DNA of 64,000 nt from Novosphingobium album (ex Hu et al. 2023). Lineage in GTDB: Bacteria > Pseudomonadota > Alphaproteobacteria > Sphingomonadales > Sphingomonadaceae. The number at the start of each line of letters is the position of its first letter. Positions within the stretch are counted from its first letter, which is position 1. The translations under genes were made by a program, and so were the position numbers. Of this stretch, positions 17,991 to 27,664 are shown in pieces. The notes under the pieces were generated by a model, which saw nothing but the letters and a program-made list of their open reading frames with translations, did no database searches and was not told where the DNA came from. Where the stretch lies: assembly GCF_022832385.1 (NCBI RefSeq), contig NZ_JALHLE010000007.1, forward strand, positions 1-64,000. The letters run 5' to 3'.

Positions 17991-18692
17991 ATGGTGCCCG
18001 GCGTAAAATGGTACGGCTGGCTGGCCTTCGGGTTCGCGACCGCATTCGCTTGTCACGCCGGCCCGCTGGCCGCGCAGGACTCGGTCATTGCCGAAGCCCC
18101 CGTTCCCGCACCGGCTCCCGAGCCGGTCGAGCATGTCTATGTGGCACTGACCACCAGCGCCGGCGTGATCACACTTGATCTCGACAAGACGCACGCCCCG
18201 CTCACCACCGCGAACTTCCTCAAATATGTGGACAGCAAGCGGATGGACGGGGCGGTGTTCTACCGCGCCATGCATCTGGATTACAGCGACGAGCCTGCCG
18301 GACTGCTGCAGGGCGGCGTGCGCGACGGGGCTAAGCTTTTACCGCCGGTCGCGCACGAGACGACCAACCAGACCGGCATCCTGCACAGGGCCGGAACGGT
18401 CTCGATGGCACGCTTCGCTCCCGGCAGCGCGACGGCCGATTTCATGATCCTGATGTCCGACATGCCCGCGCTCGACGCCGAGAAGGGCAACACCGGCCAG
18501 GATCCGGGGGCAGGCTTTGCCGCCTTCGGGCACGTCGCCAGCGGCATGGACGTGGTGCGCGCGATCTGGAACATGCCGCGCTCTGCCACCAAGGGCGAAG
18601 GCGTCATGAAGGGCGATATCCTGGAAAACGAAGTCAGGATCATAAACGCCCGCCGCGTGGCCGCACCGGAATCAACGGCGCAAGGGCAGTAA
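17991..18692 (+). CDS. Peptidylprolyl isomerase (cyclophilin type), exported
   Basis: A 233-residue protein with a hydrophobic N-terminal signal (about 1-28, ending AAQD) and a cyclophilin domain from about residue 48 (VALTTSAGVITLDLDKTHAPLT) to 215 (ENEVRIINARRV). Conserved features are the start of the fold, FYRAMH, the GTVSMAR strand with DFMIL, and FAAFGHVASGMDVV. It should speed folding of periplasmic proteins. It begins 18 bp after gcrA on the same strand and may be cotranscribed with it. The canonical cyclophilin Arg/Phe pair is partly changed, as often in the bacterial exported branch. Confidence 0.85.
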   Translation: MVPGVKWYGWLAFGFATAFACHAGPLAAQDSVIAEAPVPAPAPEPVEHVYVALTTSAGVITLDLDKTHAPLTTANFLKYVDSKRMDGAVFYRAMHLDYSDEPAGLLQGGVRDGAKLLPPVAHETTNQTGILHRAGTVSMARFAPGSATADFMILMSDMPALDAEKGNTGQDPGAGFAAFGHVASGMDVVRAIWNMPRSATKGEGVMKGDILENEVRIINARRVAAPESTAQGQ

Positions 18693-18955
18693 CGCCACCA
18701 AGAGGTCACGCAGGTTGCGAATCATCACTGACCAGTGCCAGGCCGCGTCTCCCAGTAAATCGTGAACCGGTCGGGCAGGATATTTACGATGTTCTTGAAC
18801 CCTCTACGCATGTCTTTGAAAGATCGCGGCAATCAACTGGCCGAATTGAGCCTGTAAAATCCAATTTATGTGGCTCCCAATCTTAAATCCGGAAGCCTGC
18901 CGCCGTTAACCGTAACATGACGGCACATGATCCCAGCATGACCCGGGGGGGCATA

Positions 18956-20098
18956 ATGCGTTGGCTCGGCTTTGGCGGAGTCAAACCGGCAGAACTTGGC
19001 GTGGACGCATCGCCTGTGCTCCAGCCTGACGAAGTGCCCGTCACGCGGATCGGCAATGGAACAGGCCCGGGAAACAGCGATCGCCAACGGCTGGAAACCC
19101 TTGCCGACATCTCCGAATTCCTGATGATGCACGATCTTCCCGTCTGTCCCTTCACCCTTGAAGTCGCGCATGACATCGTCACCGGCACGAAGCCGAGGCT
19201 CGCCGCGATCGCGGCCGCTCGCGAGACGGATGGCCTGCCTTTGACACTGGGCTGGCTGGAAGAGATCATGCACGAGGAAGCCACGGATGGTGGTGCCGCG
19301 CAAATCCACTCGCTGATCGTGCGTCTCGAAAAGACGATCGAGGAATTCGCGAACACGGCTTGCGTCGCGCGCACGGCCACCACCGACTACAACTCTGCAC
19401 TCGAGGCGCATGTGGGTGATCTGGAAACGATCGATACCAGCGGCAATGTAATCGAGCAGATCACGACGCTTGCGCATCACATGCTCGACCGCACGCGCGA
19501 AGTGGCTCGCGAACTCAGCCGTTCGGAACGCGAGACCCGCACCCTACAGCAGCAGCTCGCCGATGCCCGCGCCGAAGCCGAGATCGACCATCTGACCGGC
19601 CTCCCCAACCGTCGGGCCTTCGAGACACGATACAGTCAGGAGTACGCCGCAACACGCGACAGTGGCGAACCGCTGTGCGTCGCTTTCTGCGACATCGACG
19701 AGTTCAAACGCATCAACGACAAGCATGGACACGAAGCGGGCGATCGCGTGTTGCGCACGGTGGCACAATCGCTGGCAACGATGTCGAACGACAAGTGCCA
19801 TGTCGCCCGTCACGGCGGAGAGGAATTCGTCGTCGTGCTGCGCGACAAGATGATCGAGGATGCCTGGGCCCTGATCGACGAAGCCCGCGAGGCGATCGCT
19901 GCCCGCAGGCTCATCAACCGGTCGACCGATGTACCGTTTGGTCAGATCACGCTGTCCGCAGGCGTCGCCGACGTCCATGCCTTCCCGGACGCCCGCGAAG
20001 CCCTGCGCGCCGCGGACAATGCCCTGCTCCAGGCAAAGGAAGCAGGCCGCAACATCGTGCTCAAGGCCAATTCGCCGGGCAAATCCGGGCAGGATTGA
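18956..20098 (+). CDS. GGDEF domain protein (diguanylate cyclase)
   Basis: About 380 residues. A mostly helical N-terminal region of unknown type (to about residue 190, with an amphipathic helix SRSERETRTLQQQLADARAE) precedes a GGDEF domain starting IDHLTGLPNRRAF. The active loop is RHGGEEF and the metal/substrate segment FCDIDEFKRINDKHGHEAGD is intact, so c-di-GMP synthesis is likely. The residues before the loop are SNDKCHVAR, so the RxxD inhibitory site is absent. No membrane span or REC/PAS domain is evident. Start is uncertain: ATG 18956 follows a run of seven G; ATG 18917 is an in-frame alternative. Confidence 0.88.
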   Translation: MRWLGFGGVKPAELGVDASPVLQPDEVPVTRIGNGTGPGNSDRQRLETLADISEFLMMHDLPVCPFTLEVAHDIVTGTKPRLAAIAAARETDGLPLTLGWLEEIMHEEATDGGAAQIHSLIVRLEKTIEEFANTACVARTATTDYNSALEAHVGDLETIDTSGNVIEQITTLAHHMLDRTREVARELSRSERETRTLQQQLADARAEAEIDHLTGLPNRRAFETRYSQEYAATRDSGEPLCVAFCDIDEFKRINDKHGHEAGDRVLRTVAQSLATMSNDKCHVARHGGEEFVVVLRDKMIEDAWALIDEAREAIAARRLINRSTDVPFGQITLSAGVADVHAFPDAREALRAADNALLQAKEAGRNIVLKANSPGKSGQD

Positions 20099-20147
20099 TC
20101 CATCGCGATGTGGTCCCTACTCTCCCCGCGACGACCGGGAGAGAGTC

Positions 20148-20669
20148 ATGACCGTTTCACTGGACAGTGCTTTCGTTGCCACCTGCCTGCAAGCGCTGGA
20201 AAGCCTTTCAGGCCTTGTCACGTGCGCCGAAGCGCATTGCACAGAGAACAACCTGCCTGCAGAATCGCTTACCGAAGCGCGGCTGGCGCCCGACATGTGG
20301 CCGTTTGCCAAGCAGATCTTCGAAGCGGGACATCATTCGGCCCGCGCAGTGTCGGGGGTGCGCGCCGGTGTGTTCGGCCCCGAACTGGCCCCGGCACCCA
20401 CCGATTTTGCCGCCCTGCATGCAGAACTCGCTGAATCGATCACAGCACTACGTTCCATCACGCCAGGAGAACTCGACGCAATCGCCCGGAACGATACGCG
20501 TTTCGAGTTTGGTTCGATGCGGATGGATTTCACCGTCGAAGATTTCCTGCTGAGTTTTTCCCTTCCCAACTTTTTCTTCCACACAACCACAGCTTACGCG
20601 ATCTTGCGCAATCTAGGCCTCGAGATCGGCAAGCGGGACTTTCTGGGCAAGGTTCGCTTGAAGGGGTGA
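20148..20669 (+). CDS. DUF1993 family protein
   Basis: A 173-residue protein matching the DUF1993 pattern: LTEARLAPDMWPFAKQI near 44-60, then a four-helix DinB-like layout ending FHTTTAYAILRNLGLEIGKRDFLG. Start at the ATG preceded by GGGAGAGAGTC. Members are small helical proteins of unknown function, distantly like DinB/metal-dependent bundle proteins; the histidine pair in GHHSARA and FFHTTTAYAIL would fit a metal site. It lies 49 bp after the diguanylate cyclase on the same strand and may be cotranscribed. No specific function can be assigned. Confidence 0.8.
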   Translation: MTVSLDSAFVATCLQALESLSGLVTCAEAHCTENNLPAESLTEARLAPDMWPFAKQIFEAGHHSARAVSGVRAGVFGPELAPAPTDFAALHAELAESITALRSITPGELDAIARNDTRFEFGSMRMDFTVEDFLLSFSLPNFFFHTTTAYAILRNLGLEIGKRDFLGKVRLKG

Positions 20670-20832
20670 AACATCACTCCGAAGCGCAGGTTCAGTATCG
20701 ATATCTTGTGAGAGAATTGACGAATTCGATCTTGCCAAGGGCGATACGGTGCCGTGCGAAGTCGCCGGGCATCTGGCGGCACATCCCGCGCGAGGAGAAC
20801 GCGCCCCCTGCGCCGCGCCTCGCCACCAATAG

Positions 20833-21294
20833 CTAGCTATTAACGGTCGATACCGAACGCACCACAGGTGCGGCCTGCGCTGAGAGCATGGCATCCACGT
20901 TGTTGAGCACCTGCGCCAGCGAACCGTTGAGCACACCACCCTGCTGCGCGCGCCATTCGGCAATGTCCGCATCAATCGCGATACCGGCGAAGGCCGGAGC
21001 GCCGGGAACCTGCCGCGTCACGCTGGTATCGAGCGTTTCCTCCGAAACCGGCAGGTGCTCGAGCACGCCCGCTTCACTCACACCGGCAAAGTGCGCGCCG
21101 ATCACGCTGACGTGATAGACCGGGCGGCCGTCCTTCATCTCGATGCGCTGGATCTTGACCAGCGAGCCCGCATCCTGCGCGCGAGTAGCATACTGCCAGA
21201 CCTGTCCTTCGGCATAGTCCTGCGGCCGCGCTTCGGCAGCAGCCGGAAAAGCGGCGAGGAACAGCGGCGAGAGCATGAGGAGTCGCTTAATCAT
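20833..21294 (-). CDS. Hypothetical exported protein
   Basis: A 153-residue protein starting MIKRLLMLSPLFLAAFPAAAEARP, a clear Sec signal peptide with cleavage near AEA. The mature part begins YAEGQVWQYATRAQDAGSLVKIQRIE, looks mainly beta-stranded in its first half and ends with a helical segment. No family is recognised with certainty. It is monocistronic with convergent neighbour DUF1993. The upstream extension of the frame to 21396 lacks a plausible signal and is rejected. Confidence 0.65.
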   Translation of the reverse strand: MIKRLLMLSPLFLAAFPAAAEARPQDYAEGQVWQYATRAQDAGSLVKIQRIEMKDGRPVYHVSVIGAHFAGVSEAGVLEHLPVSEETLDTSVTRQVPGAPAFAGIAIDADIAEWRAQQGGVLNGSLAQVLNNVDAMLSAQAAPVVRSVSTVNS

Positions 21295-21417
21295 TCGGCA
21301 ACCATGATCGGCGGCAGTCCCGCGGTCAATCAGGCGCGCAAACCGATCCCGCATCCGTTCTCGAAACGAGACAGGCGTGCGGCCAATCGTGAACAACCTG
21401 CAGCAGGCGAACGGCAG

Positions 21418-22125
21418 CTAGATGAGAAACACCACGTAGCCTTTGAACCGGCTGTCCTGCTCCAGCCCCGCGGGAGCGGACCATTCGCCGCCTTCGACCA
21501 GGGCGATGCGGTAGGGCATGCCCAGCCGCTGCAGCGAGCGCAGATAGCTTTCATAGCCGGGGACGGTGCGGCGTCCCTGATAGGTCTGGACCACGATCTC
21601 ATCCACCACCCCGGCGAGCGCGGCGAGGCCCTGTGCGTCGCCGCCCGCGCTCCAGTCCATCAGCCCGGTGATCGATAGCTGCCATTTGGCGGGCAGCCGC
21701 GCGCGCAGGCCGCGCAGGAAGCGGGCATAGCCCGCCAGCCCATGGGTAGCGGCGTCGAAATCGATCTGCAGCCCGGCCAGCCGGTTGCCCGCGGCCTCCC
21801 ATTGAGCCAGCTGACGCAGGATCGCGGCATGGACGCCCTCTTCCCAGTCGAGCCGCTCGACGCGCGCCACGAACCAGATTTCCGGGCCGGCGACATGCGG
21901 CAGGGCGCGCAGCGGCACGAAGCGCCCGGCATCGGCGCGGCGCACTTCGCCCGCCAGCAGATAGACCGTCCGCGCCTTATCCAGCCAGGGCGGTGCCCGC
22001 ACGCCCGCCCAGAGGAAGAATGCGTCATGGTCGCGCGCATTCACGACAGCCGGGCCCCTCCGGCATCCGCCCAGCGCCAGCGCGCCGCCCGCCGCTCCGG
22101 CGAGCAAGGCGCGGCGGCTTACCAG
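21418..22125 (-). CDS. DUF3142 domain-containing putative lipoprotein
   Basis: About 235 residues. The N-terminus reads SRRALLAGAAGGALALGGC, which looks like a twin-arginine-type lipoprotein signal with the lipobox cysteine. The body has HDAFFLWAGVRAPPWLD, then LQIDFDAATHGLAGYARFL and SITGLMDWS, a TIM-barrel-like DUF3142 pattern. It overlaps the last codons of the upstream gene. No ATG/GTG exists in frame at the right place: the choices are CTG at 22125 (keeps the RR signal) or TTG at 22107 (loses it), so translation probably depends on coupling to the upstream gene. Function unknown. Confidence 0.68.
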   Translation of the reverse strand: MVSRRALLAGAAGGALALGGCRRGPAVVNARDHDAFFLWAGVRAPPWLDKARTVYLLAGEVRRADAGRFVPLRALPHVAGPEIWFVARVERLDWEEGVHAAILRQLAQWEAAGNRLAGLQIDFDAATHGLAGYARFLRGLRARLPAKWQLSITGLMDWSAGGDAQGLAALAGVVDEIVVQTYQGRRTVPGYESYLRSLQRLGMPYRIALVEGGEWSAPAGLEQDSRFKGYVVFLI

Positions 22126-24233
22126 TAGTATTTGAGCGTGACGGCCCACGGGCTCTTCGGGTAATCGCGCTTGAGGCGCTGGTACCATGCCTTGCGCTGC
22201 GAAAGCGGCACGTCCTCGCGGCTGCAGGAATTGACGCCGCTCGGCGCGTAGCACATCACCGCGCGGTAGAGCGCATAGGCCGTATCCTCCGCCGAAGCGC
22301 CCGGCGCCGCCAGCACGCCCGAATAGAGGTCGGCCCGGTTGACAGGCTTGCCGGGGAACAGGTCGGGCGTACCGCCCAGTTGGTCTGCAGCGGGCTTGCC
22401 GCTGTCCGCAAGGTAATCGTCGAAGCCGTTGAGACGGTAGAATTCGGCCAGGCACAGCCGCGCCTTCACGTCCGCAGGCCTTGCCGCCAGCGTCGCCGCC
22501 GTATGCGCCAGCGCCTGACAGGGATAGCCTGCCTGCCACCGTCCCTTGGTGAACAGGGCCAGCGGGACGTTGTGATCGACGTCGTCGTTCCACCCGGCGA
22601 TCCAGCCGTCCGTCCGGGCATTGGCCGGAACCAGCGCCATATCCTTGCCGAAGGCCTGATAGCGGCCGCGCGACAGCTCCTTGTAGAGCAGCATGAACAG
22701 CGCCGCCTCGCGCTCCAGCGCGGACGCACCGCCGCGCACCTGCTGGCGCAGCAGATCGGGCCCGGCTACCTGTTCGAGCAGCCGCGTGCGGATGTCCGGA
22801 TCGGTCACCGGGCTGCCCGCCGCAAAGACCTCTGCCAGCTCGCCGTGGCGCTCGCGGTTCATCGCCAGCGCCAGTTCGACGGCGGGGTGCTGGTAGAGAT
22901 CGTGGGCACCGCCCGAAAGCTCGCGCCAGAAGCCCGCAGCGTTGCGGTCGCCCAGCGCCTCCAGCGCAAGGCCGCGCAGCATCTGGCGGCTGAAGGCCAG
23001 CGACGTGTAGCTGGTGCGGCGAGCATCGTCCGGGATCAGGGTAAGGACCCGGCGGTAATCCTTGGCGGCGTAGAAGGCGTGGCTGGCCTGCAGGAAGGTG
23101 TAGAGGCCTGGGTCTTTCGCAAAGACCGGTGCCTGCGCCGCCAGTTCCTCCGTCGTCAGCGGCTTGGGCCGGTATTCTGCCAGTTCCGGATCGCCCTGCC
23201 GCATCCGCAGCAAGTCCCAGGTGGCCAGCAGCAGCGGCGCGTCGGCGTTCTCCGCAAGCCCGGCACCGAAGAAGAGCTTGTTGTCCACTTCCTCCATGAG
23301 GCCTGGCGTCGCAGCGTCGAGCTGCGGCTGCCTGGCCAGCAGCCCCGAATAGGCCTGCGTGAGCGGCAGCGCCTCGCCCATCAGCCATGCGGCGCGTCGC
23401 TTCAGTCCTTGTGCCGAGGCCGCGTAGCGTCCCTGGGGATAGGCCGAGAGGTAGTCCGCCAGCGCCGTCTGCCCGCGCTGCGCTGCGGCCTTGTCCGCCA
23501 TCTTGTTGTCGTAAAAGCCCCACTTGTCGAAGGCCCCGGCCTGCGCGGCCGCCAGTTCGGTGCGCGCGGTCATGTAGCGGGCGGTTTCGGCCAGCCAGGG
23601 GTCCTTCGCCTTGGCCAGAGCGGCGAAGCGGTCACCCGCCGTGGCAAAGTCCTCTGCATAGAAGGCGCGCGCGCCTTGCAGGTAGGCGAGGAAGGCGAGA
23701 CCAGTCCGGCTCGTCACCTGCGCGGGCCATTCGGCCGCATTCCTGTCGCCATCGCAGGCGGCCTTGACCAGATCGCGCGCATCGGAAAGCGCTTCGCGTT
23801 CACCGGACTTCAGGCCCTTGCCCGCAGCCAGCGCGGTGCGGAACGCCGCATCGCCGCTGCCCAGCGTCTGGCAGCGGGAGCCGGAATAGGTCTCGTCCGA
23901 AGAGGCTTCATCCTGAGTCTCGGGGCGCGGCCAGAAGGTGGACTGCATCGTGTCCCAGCTCATGAAGACATGCCCGAAGCCCCGGCTGGCCCAGTCGTCC
24001 GTCGGGTAGGAGAGCTTGCCCGGAGCAGACAGCCCCGCCCGCTCGCGCAGCAGCCATGCAAGATTGATCCGGGTGTCGTTGCGCGGGCCGATGATCGCGC
24101 TGCCCGCGCATTCGTAATCGGACAGGCCCAGCCGCCAGCTCGGATAGCAGCCGAAATCGCCGCTGGCGCCCGCCAGTTGCGGCCATGCCGCCAGCGCCAG
24201 GAGCGCGCCGGCTGCCAGTATCCTTCGCTTCAT
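22119..24233 (-). CDS. Hypothetical exported helical-repeat protein
   Basis: A 704-residue protein with a signal peptide (MKRRILAAGALLALAAWPQLAGA) and a long alpha-helical body with TPR-like units, for example LQGARAFYAEDFATAGDRFAAL near 185 and LQASHAFYAAKDYRRVLTLI near 375. Cysteines are scattered (GCYPSW, YECAGS, RCQTLG), consistent with disulfides in the periplasm. Such proteins are often labelled YfiO-like outer membrane assembly proteins, but its size is far larger than BamD and that label is not supported here. Paired with the DUF3142 lipoprotein gene with overlapping ends, suggesting a joint envelope role. Confidence 0.72.
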   Translation of the reverse strand: MKRRILAAGALLALAAWPQLAGASGDFGCYPSWRLGLSDYECAGSAIIGPRNDTRINLAWLLRERAGLSAPGKLSYPTDDWASRGFGHVFMSWDTMQSTFWPRPETQDEASSDETYSGSRCQTLGSGDAAFRTALAAGKGLKSGEREALSDARDLVKAACDGDRNAAEWPAQVTSRTGLAFLAYLQGARAFYAEDFATAGDRFAALAKAKDPWLAETARYMTARTELAAAQAGAFDKWGFYDNKMADKAAAQRGQTALADYLSAYPQGRYAASAQGLKRRAAWLMGEALPLTQAYSGLLARQPQLDAATPGLMEEVDNKLFFGAGLAENADAPLLLATWDLLRMRQGDPELAEYRPKPLTTEELAAQAPVFAKDPGLYTFLQASHAFYAAKDYRRVLTLIPDDARRTSYTSLAFSRQMLRGLALEALGDRNAAGFWRELSGGAHDLYQHPAVELALAMNRERHGELAEVFAAGSPVTDPDIRTRLLEQVAGPDLLRQQVRGGASALEREAALFMLLYKELSRGRYQAFGKDMALVPANARTDGWIAGWNDDVDHNVPLALFTKGRWQAGYPCQALAHTAATLAARPADVKARLCLAEFYRLNGFDDYLADSGKPAADQLGGTPDLFPGKPVNRADLYSGVLAAPGASAEDTAYALYRAVMCYAPSGVNSCSREDVPLSQRKAWYQRLKRDYPKSPWAVTLKYYW

Positions 24234-24311
24234 TGCCCACCTCGTTGCTGCCCGGCCGTTGTCCCGTTGCGCAGGGCAAATTGCAAGGGCATGACGGCGG
24301 AAAACAGGCGG

Positions 24312-25064
24312 CTAGGCGATGACGATCACCTTGCCGTCCTCAGCCGTCTCATAGCTGGCGCGGTCCGGATGCCCGAGCATGTCGTCACTCATATGCGTCA
24401 GCACCAGCAGCCGGGGACGCAATTCATCCAGATGCGCCTCAACCGTGTTCAGGCTGAGGTGAGTGGCGACCGGCCTGTCGCGGAAATAGGCTTCCGCGAT
24501 GAACAGGTCCGCATCGCGCGCGGCGGGGATCAGGTCCGGCGTCCATTCGGTGTCGCCGGTGTAGGCGACCGAGCGCCCCTCGGCCTCGATCCGCACGGCC
24601 AGATAAGGGCCGCCGGGCGGGCCATGCAGCGCCTGGAATGCGTGCACCGTCACCTCGGCCACCTCCGCGGATGCCCCGGCCGCGACTTCGACGAGATGCA
24701 GATCGAATTTCCGCGCGGCATGGGCAGAGCCGGGAAAGGCGGTTTCCATCACCCGCTCGTACCAGTCCTCGAGCCCCACCGGCCCGACGATCGTCAGCGG
24801 CTCGCGGCGCTTGCTGAAGAACTGCGCGTCCAGCATGAAGAAGGGAATGCCGCCGAAATGATCGGCGTGGAAATGCGTGACCACGATCAGGCCGATCGCG
24901 TTGCGGTCGATCCCCAGCTTCTTCATCGCCACCAGCGACGAGGCGCCGCAATCGATCAGCAAGTTGGTCCGCTCGCCGGTAAGATGGAAGCAGGTGTTGA
25001 AGCGCCCGCCCGACCCGAAGGCATCGCCGCATCCCACGAACTGCAAACTGAGCGCCACGCGCAT
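24312..25064 (-). CDS. MBL fold metallo-hydrolase (RNase Z-like)
   Basis: A 250-residue metallo-beta-lactamase-fold enzyme. The metal site THFHADHFGG (HxHxDH) is at about residues 63-72, followed by YTGDTEWTPDL near 168-178 and the final LTHMSDDML near 222-230. The layout is like the RNase Z/YhfI-type group of MBL hydrolases without the RNase Z exosite. The substrate could be a phosphodiester or a small ester; not decidable from sequence. It is 79 bp from the envelope gene pair on the same strand and upstream of none of the pnp operon genes. Confidence 0.85.
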   Translation of the reverse strand: MRVALSLQFVGCGDAFGSGGRFNTCFHLTGERTNLLIDCGASSLVAMKKLGIDRNAIGLIVVTHFHADHFGGIPFFMLDAQFFSKRREPLTIVGPVGLEDWYERVMETAFPGSAHAARKFDLHLVEVAAGASAEVAEVTVHAFQALHGPPGGPYLAVRIEAEGRSVAYTGDTEWTPDLIPAARDADLFIAEAYFRDRPVATHLSLNTVEAHLDELRPRLLVLTHMSDDMLGHPDRASYETAEDGKVIVIA

Positions 25065-25138
25065 TCCTCCCCCCGGTTATGGCGGGAAGGGATACTGCAT
25101 TGCGCGGCGCCTGCACAGGCAGCGCCGCTGTACAAACG

Positions 25139-25166
25139 AAAAGGGGCCGCGCCTTGGCGCAGCCCC
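25139..25166 (-). terminator. Rho-independent terminator after pnp
   Basis: On the minus strand GGGGCTGCGCC and GGCGCGGCCCC pair around a 2-base loop region, followed by TTTTCG. It lies 27 bp beyond the pnp stop and probably ends the truB-rpsO-pnp transcript. Confidence 0.75.
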
Positions 25167-25192
25167 TCTCCTGTTTCGCGTTATGCGAAGGC

Positions 25193-27484
25193 TCAGTCGT
25201 CCTTGAGGAACGCCGGCATGTGGTCCGGATTGCCACCTTCGCTGCGCTCGCCGCGATCTCGACGCGGACCACGGTCACGGCCGCCACCACGCGGGCCACG
25301 GCGATCACCGCCGCGGTCGCCGCCACGGCCGCCTTCACGGTCGCCGCGCGGTTCGCGCGGAGCCTTGGGCGGACGGGTGTCTTCCAGCTCTTCTCCGGTT
25401 TCCTGGTCGACCACGCGCATCGACAGGCGGACCTTGCCGCGGTTGTCGATCTCGAGGACCTTGACCTTCACTTCCTGGCCTTCCGACACGACGTCGGTCG
25501 GCTTCTCGACGCGCTCGTTCTTCATTTCGGAGACGTGGACGAGACCGTCCTTGCCGCCCATGAAGTTCACGAAGGCACCGAAGTCGACGATGTTGACGAC
25601 CTTGCCGTTGTAGATCTTGCCGACTTCCGGTTCCTCGACGATGCCGAGGATCCAGGCCTTGGCGGCCTCGATCTGCGACAGGTCGGAAGACGAGATCTTG
25701 ATCACGCCTTCATCGTCGATGTCGACCTTGGCGCCGGTCTCGGCGACGATCTCGCGGATCACCTTGCCGCCGGTGCCGATGACGTCGCGGATCTTCGACT
25801 TGTCGATCTGGATCGTCTCGATGCGCGGTGCGTGGGCCGAAAGCTCGGTGCGGGCCGAGCCAAGGGCCTTCTGCATTTCACCCAGGATGTGCGCGCGGCC
25901 GGCCTTCGCCTGCTCCAGCGCCTTGCCCATGATTTCCTTGGTGATGCCGGCGATCTTGATGTCCATCTGCATCGTGGTGATGCCGTTCTCGGTGCCGGCC
26001 ACCTTGAAGTCCATGTCGCCGAGGTGATCCTCGTCGCCCAGGATGTCCGAAAGGACGGCGAACTCGTCGCCTTCGAGGATCAGGCCCATGGCGATGCCCG
26101 AAACCGGACGCTCGAGCGGAACGCCCGCGTCCATCATCGAGAGGCAGCCGCCGCAGATCGTCGCCATCGACGACGAACCGTTCGACTCGGTCACGTCCGA
26201 AAGAATGCGGATCGTGTAGGGGAAGTCTTCCTTCTTCGGCAGCACCGGGTGCAGCGCGCGCCATGCCAGCTTGCCGTGGCCGACTTCGCGGCGGCCCGGG
26301 GCGCCGAAGCGGCCCACTTCGCCGACCGAGTAGGGCGGGAAGTTGTAGTGCAGCATGAACGACGAGTACGACAGGCCGTCGAGGCCGTCGATCATCTGCT
26401 CGGCGTCCTTGGTGCCCAGAGTGGTGGTGCAGATGGTCTGCGTCTCACCGCGGGTGAACAGCGCCGAACCGTGGGTGCGGGGCAGGAAGCCAACCATCGA
26501 TTCGATCGGGCGGACCTGATCGAGCTTGCGGCCGTCGATGCGGGTGCCGTCCTTGAGAATGGCACCGCGAACGATGTCCGCCTCGACCTTCTTCATGGTC
26601 TTGATGGCGACCATCTGGGTCTGCGGCGTCTCGTCCGCAAACGCTTCCTTGGCCTTGGCGCGGGCAGCGTTGAGCGCGTTCGAGCGGGCCGACTTGTCGG
26701 TCAGCTTGTAAGCGGCGGCAACGTCCTTGCCGACAACGTCCTTGAGCTTCTTCTTGATGTCGGCGGTGTTGTCCGACAGGTCGATTTCCCAAGGATCCTT
26801 GGCGGCCTTCTCGGCGAGGTCGATGATGAGGTTCACGACCTTGCGGCATTCGTCATGCGCGAACATGACGGCGCCGAGCATCTCTTCCTCGGTCAGTTCC
26901 TTGGCTTCCGATTCCACCATCATCACGGCATCGCCGGTAGCGGCCACGACGAGGTCGAGGCGGCCGTCGGCAAGGGCTGCTTCCTGCTTCGGATTCAGCG
27001 TGTATTCGCCGTCGGCGAAGCCGACGCGGCACGCGCCGATCGGGCCCATGAAGGGCACGCCCGAGATGGTAAGCGCGGCCGAAGCGGCGATCATCGCGAC
27101 GACATCGGGTTCGGTCTCGCCGTCATAGGACATGACCTGCGCGATGCAGTTGATCTCGTTGTAGAAGCCTTCCGGGAACAGCGGTCGCACCGGACGGTCG
27201 ATCAGGCGGCTGGTCAGCGTTTCCTTTTCGGTCGCACCACGCTCGCGCTTGAAGAAGCCACCGGGGATACGACCGGCGGACGAGAATTTTTCCTGATAGT
27301 GGACGGTCAGCGGGAAGAAGTCCTGGCCTTCCTTCACCGACTTGGCGGCCGTGACGGCGCACAGCACGACAGTTTCGCCATAAGTGGCGAGGACCGCGCC
27401 GTCAGCCTGACGGGCAATGCGGCCGGTTTCCAGAGTGAGGGTCTTTCCGCCCCACTCCATCGATACGGTTTTTACGTCGAACAT
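25193..27484 (-). CDS. pnp: Polyribonucleotide nucleotidyltransferase (PNPase)
   Basis: A 763-residue PNPase. It has two RNase PH-like domains ([20 protein letters not shown] at the start; second core from about 320 with [11 protein letters not shown]), a linking helical domain, then KH (about 555-615, [15 protein letters not shown]) and S1 RNA-binding domains (about 620-695), and a Gly/Arg/Asp-rich tail. It degrades RNA 3' to 5' by phosphorolysis and is a degradosome partner. ATG at 27484 ([13 protein letters not shown]) is chosen over an upstream in-frame ATG in the leader. The RG-rich tail is longer than in E. coli and may add RNA binding. Confidence 0.97.
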   Translation of the reverse strand: MFDVKTVSMEWGGKTLTLETGRIARQADGAVLATYGETVVLCAVTAAKSVKEGQDFFPLTVHYQEKFSSAGRIPGGFFKRERGATEKETLTSRLIDRPVRPLFPEGFYNEINCIAQVMSYDGETEPDVVAMIAASAALTISGVPFMGPIGACRVGFADGEYTLNPKQEAALADGRLDLVVAATGDAVMMVESEAKELTEEEMLGAVMFAHDECRKVVNLIIDLAEKAAKDPWEIDLSDNTADIKKKLKDVVGKDVAAAYKLTDKSARSNALNAARAKAKEAFADETPQTQMVAIKTMKKVEADIVRGAILKDGTRIDGRKLDQVRPIESMVGFLPRTHGSALFTRGETQTICTTTLGTKDAEQMIDGLDGLSYSSFMLHYNFPPYSVGEVGRFGAPGRREVGHGKLAWRALHPVLPKKEDFPYTIRILSDVTESNGSSSMATICGGCLSMMDAGVPLERPVSGIAMGLILEGDEFAVLSDILGDEDHLGDMDFKVAGTENGITTMQMDIKIAGITKEIMGKALEQAKAGRAHILGEMQKALGSARTELSAHAPRIETIQIDKSKIRDVIGTGGKVIREIVAETGAKVDIDDEGVIKISSSDLSQIEAAKAWILGIVEEPEVGKIYNGKVVNIVDFGAFVNFMGGKDGLVHVSEMKNERVEKPTDVVSEGQEVKVKVLEIDNRGKVRLSMRVVDQETGEELEDTRPPKAPREPRGDREGGRGGDRGGDRRGPRGGGRDRGPRRDRGERSEGGNPDHMPAFLKDD

Positions 27485-27632
27485 AGAGAGTTTCCTCAAC
27501 CCGCGGGCCCTATTGCTCGCGCGGGGTTTACTGCCGGGGATACCGTCCCGGTCCGGTGCGGGGCCTGTCACGGCCCCCAGGCCCCCCGCCGGATTGCGAG
27601 GATACCCAGATAGGTTGGCCCGGATACAAGAA

Positions 27633-27651
27633 GCGGCCCGCTAGGGGCCGC
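27633..27651 (-). terminator. Hairpin between rpsO and pnp
   Basis: GCGGCCC and GGGCCGC form a perfect 7 bp stem with a 5-base loop just after the rpsO stop, read on the minus strand and followed by TTCTTGT. The T-tract is weak, so this is more likely a partial terminator or RNA-processing site between rpsO and pnp, as known in other bacteria, than a full stop. Confidence 0.45.
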
Positions 27652-27664
27652 CTCCAGGTCAGTC

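Noticed and set aside
21993..25613. A 1206-codon open frame on the + strand
   Set aside because: It runs antisense to the DUF3142, helical-repeat, MBL and pnp genes; its Arg/Gly/His-rich composition is that of a GC-rich shadow frame.
25079..27613. An 844-codon open frame on the + strand, and similar long + frames over infB and nusA (36906-39860, 39867-42746)
   Set aside because: All are antisense to well-identified genes (pnp, infB, nusA/rimP) and show no conserved domain pattern.
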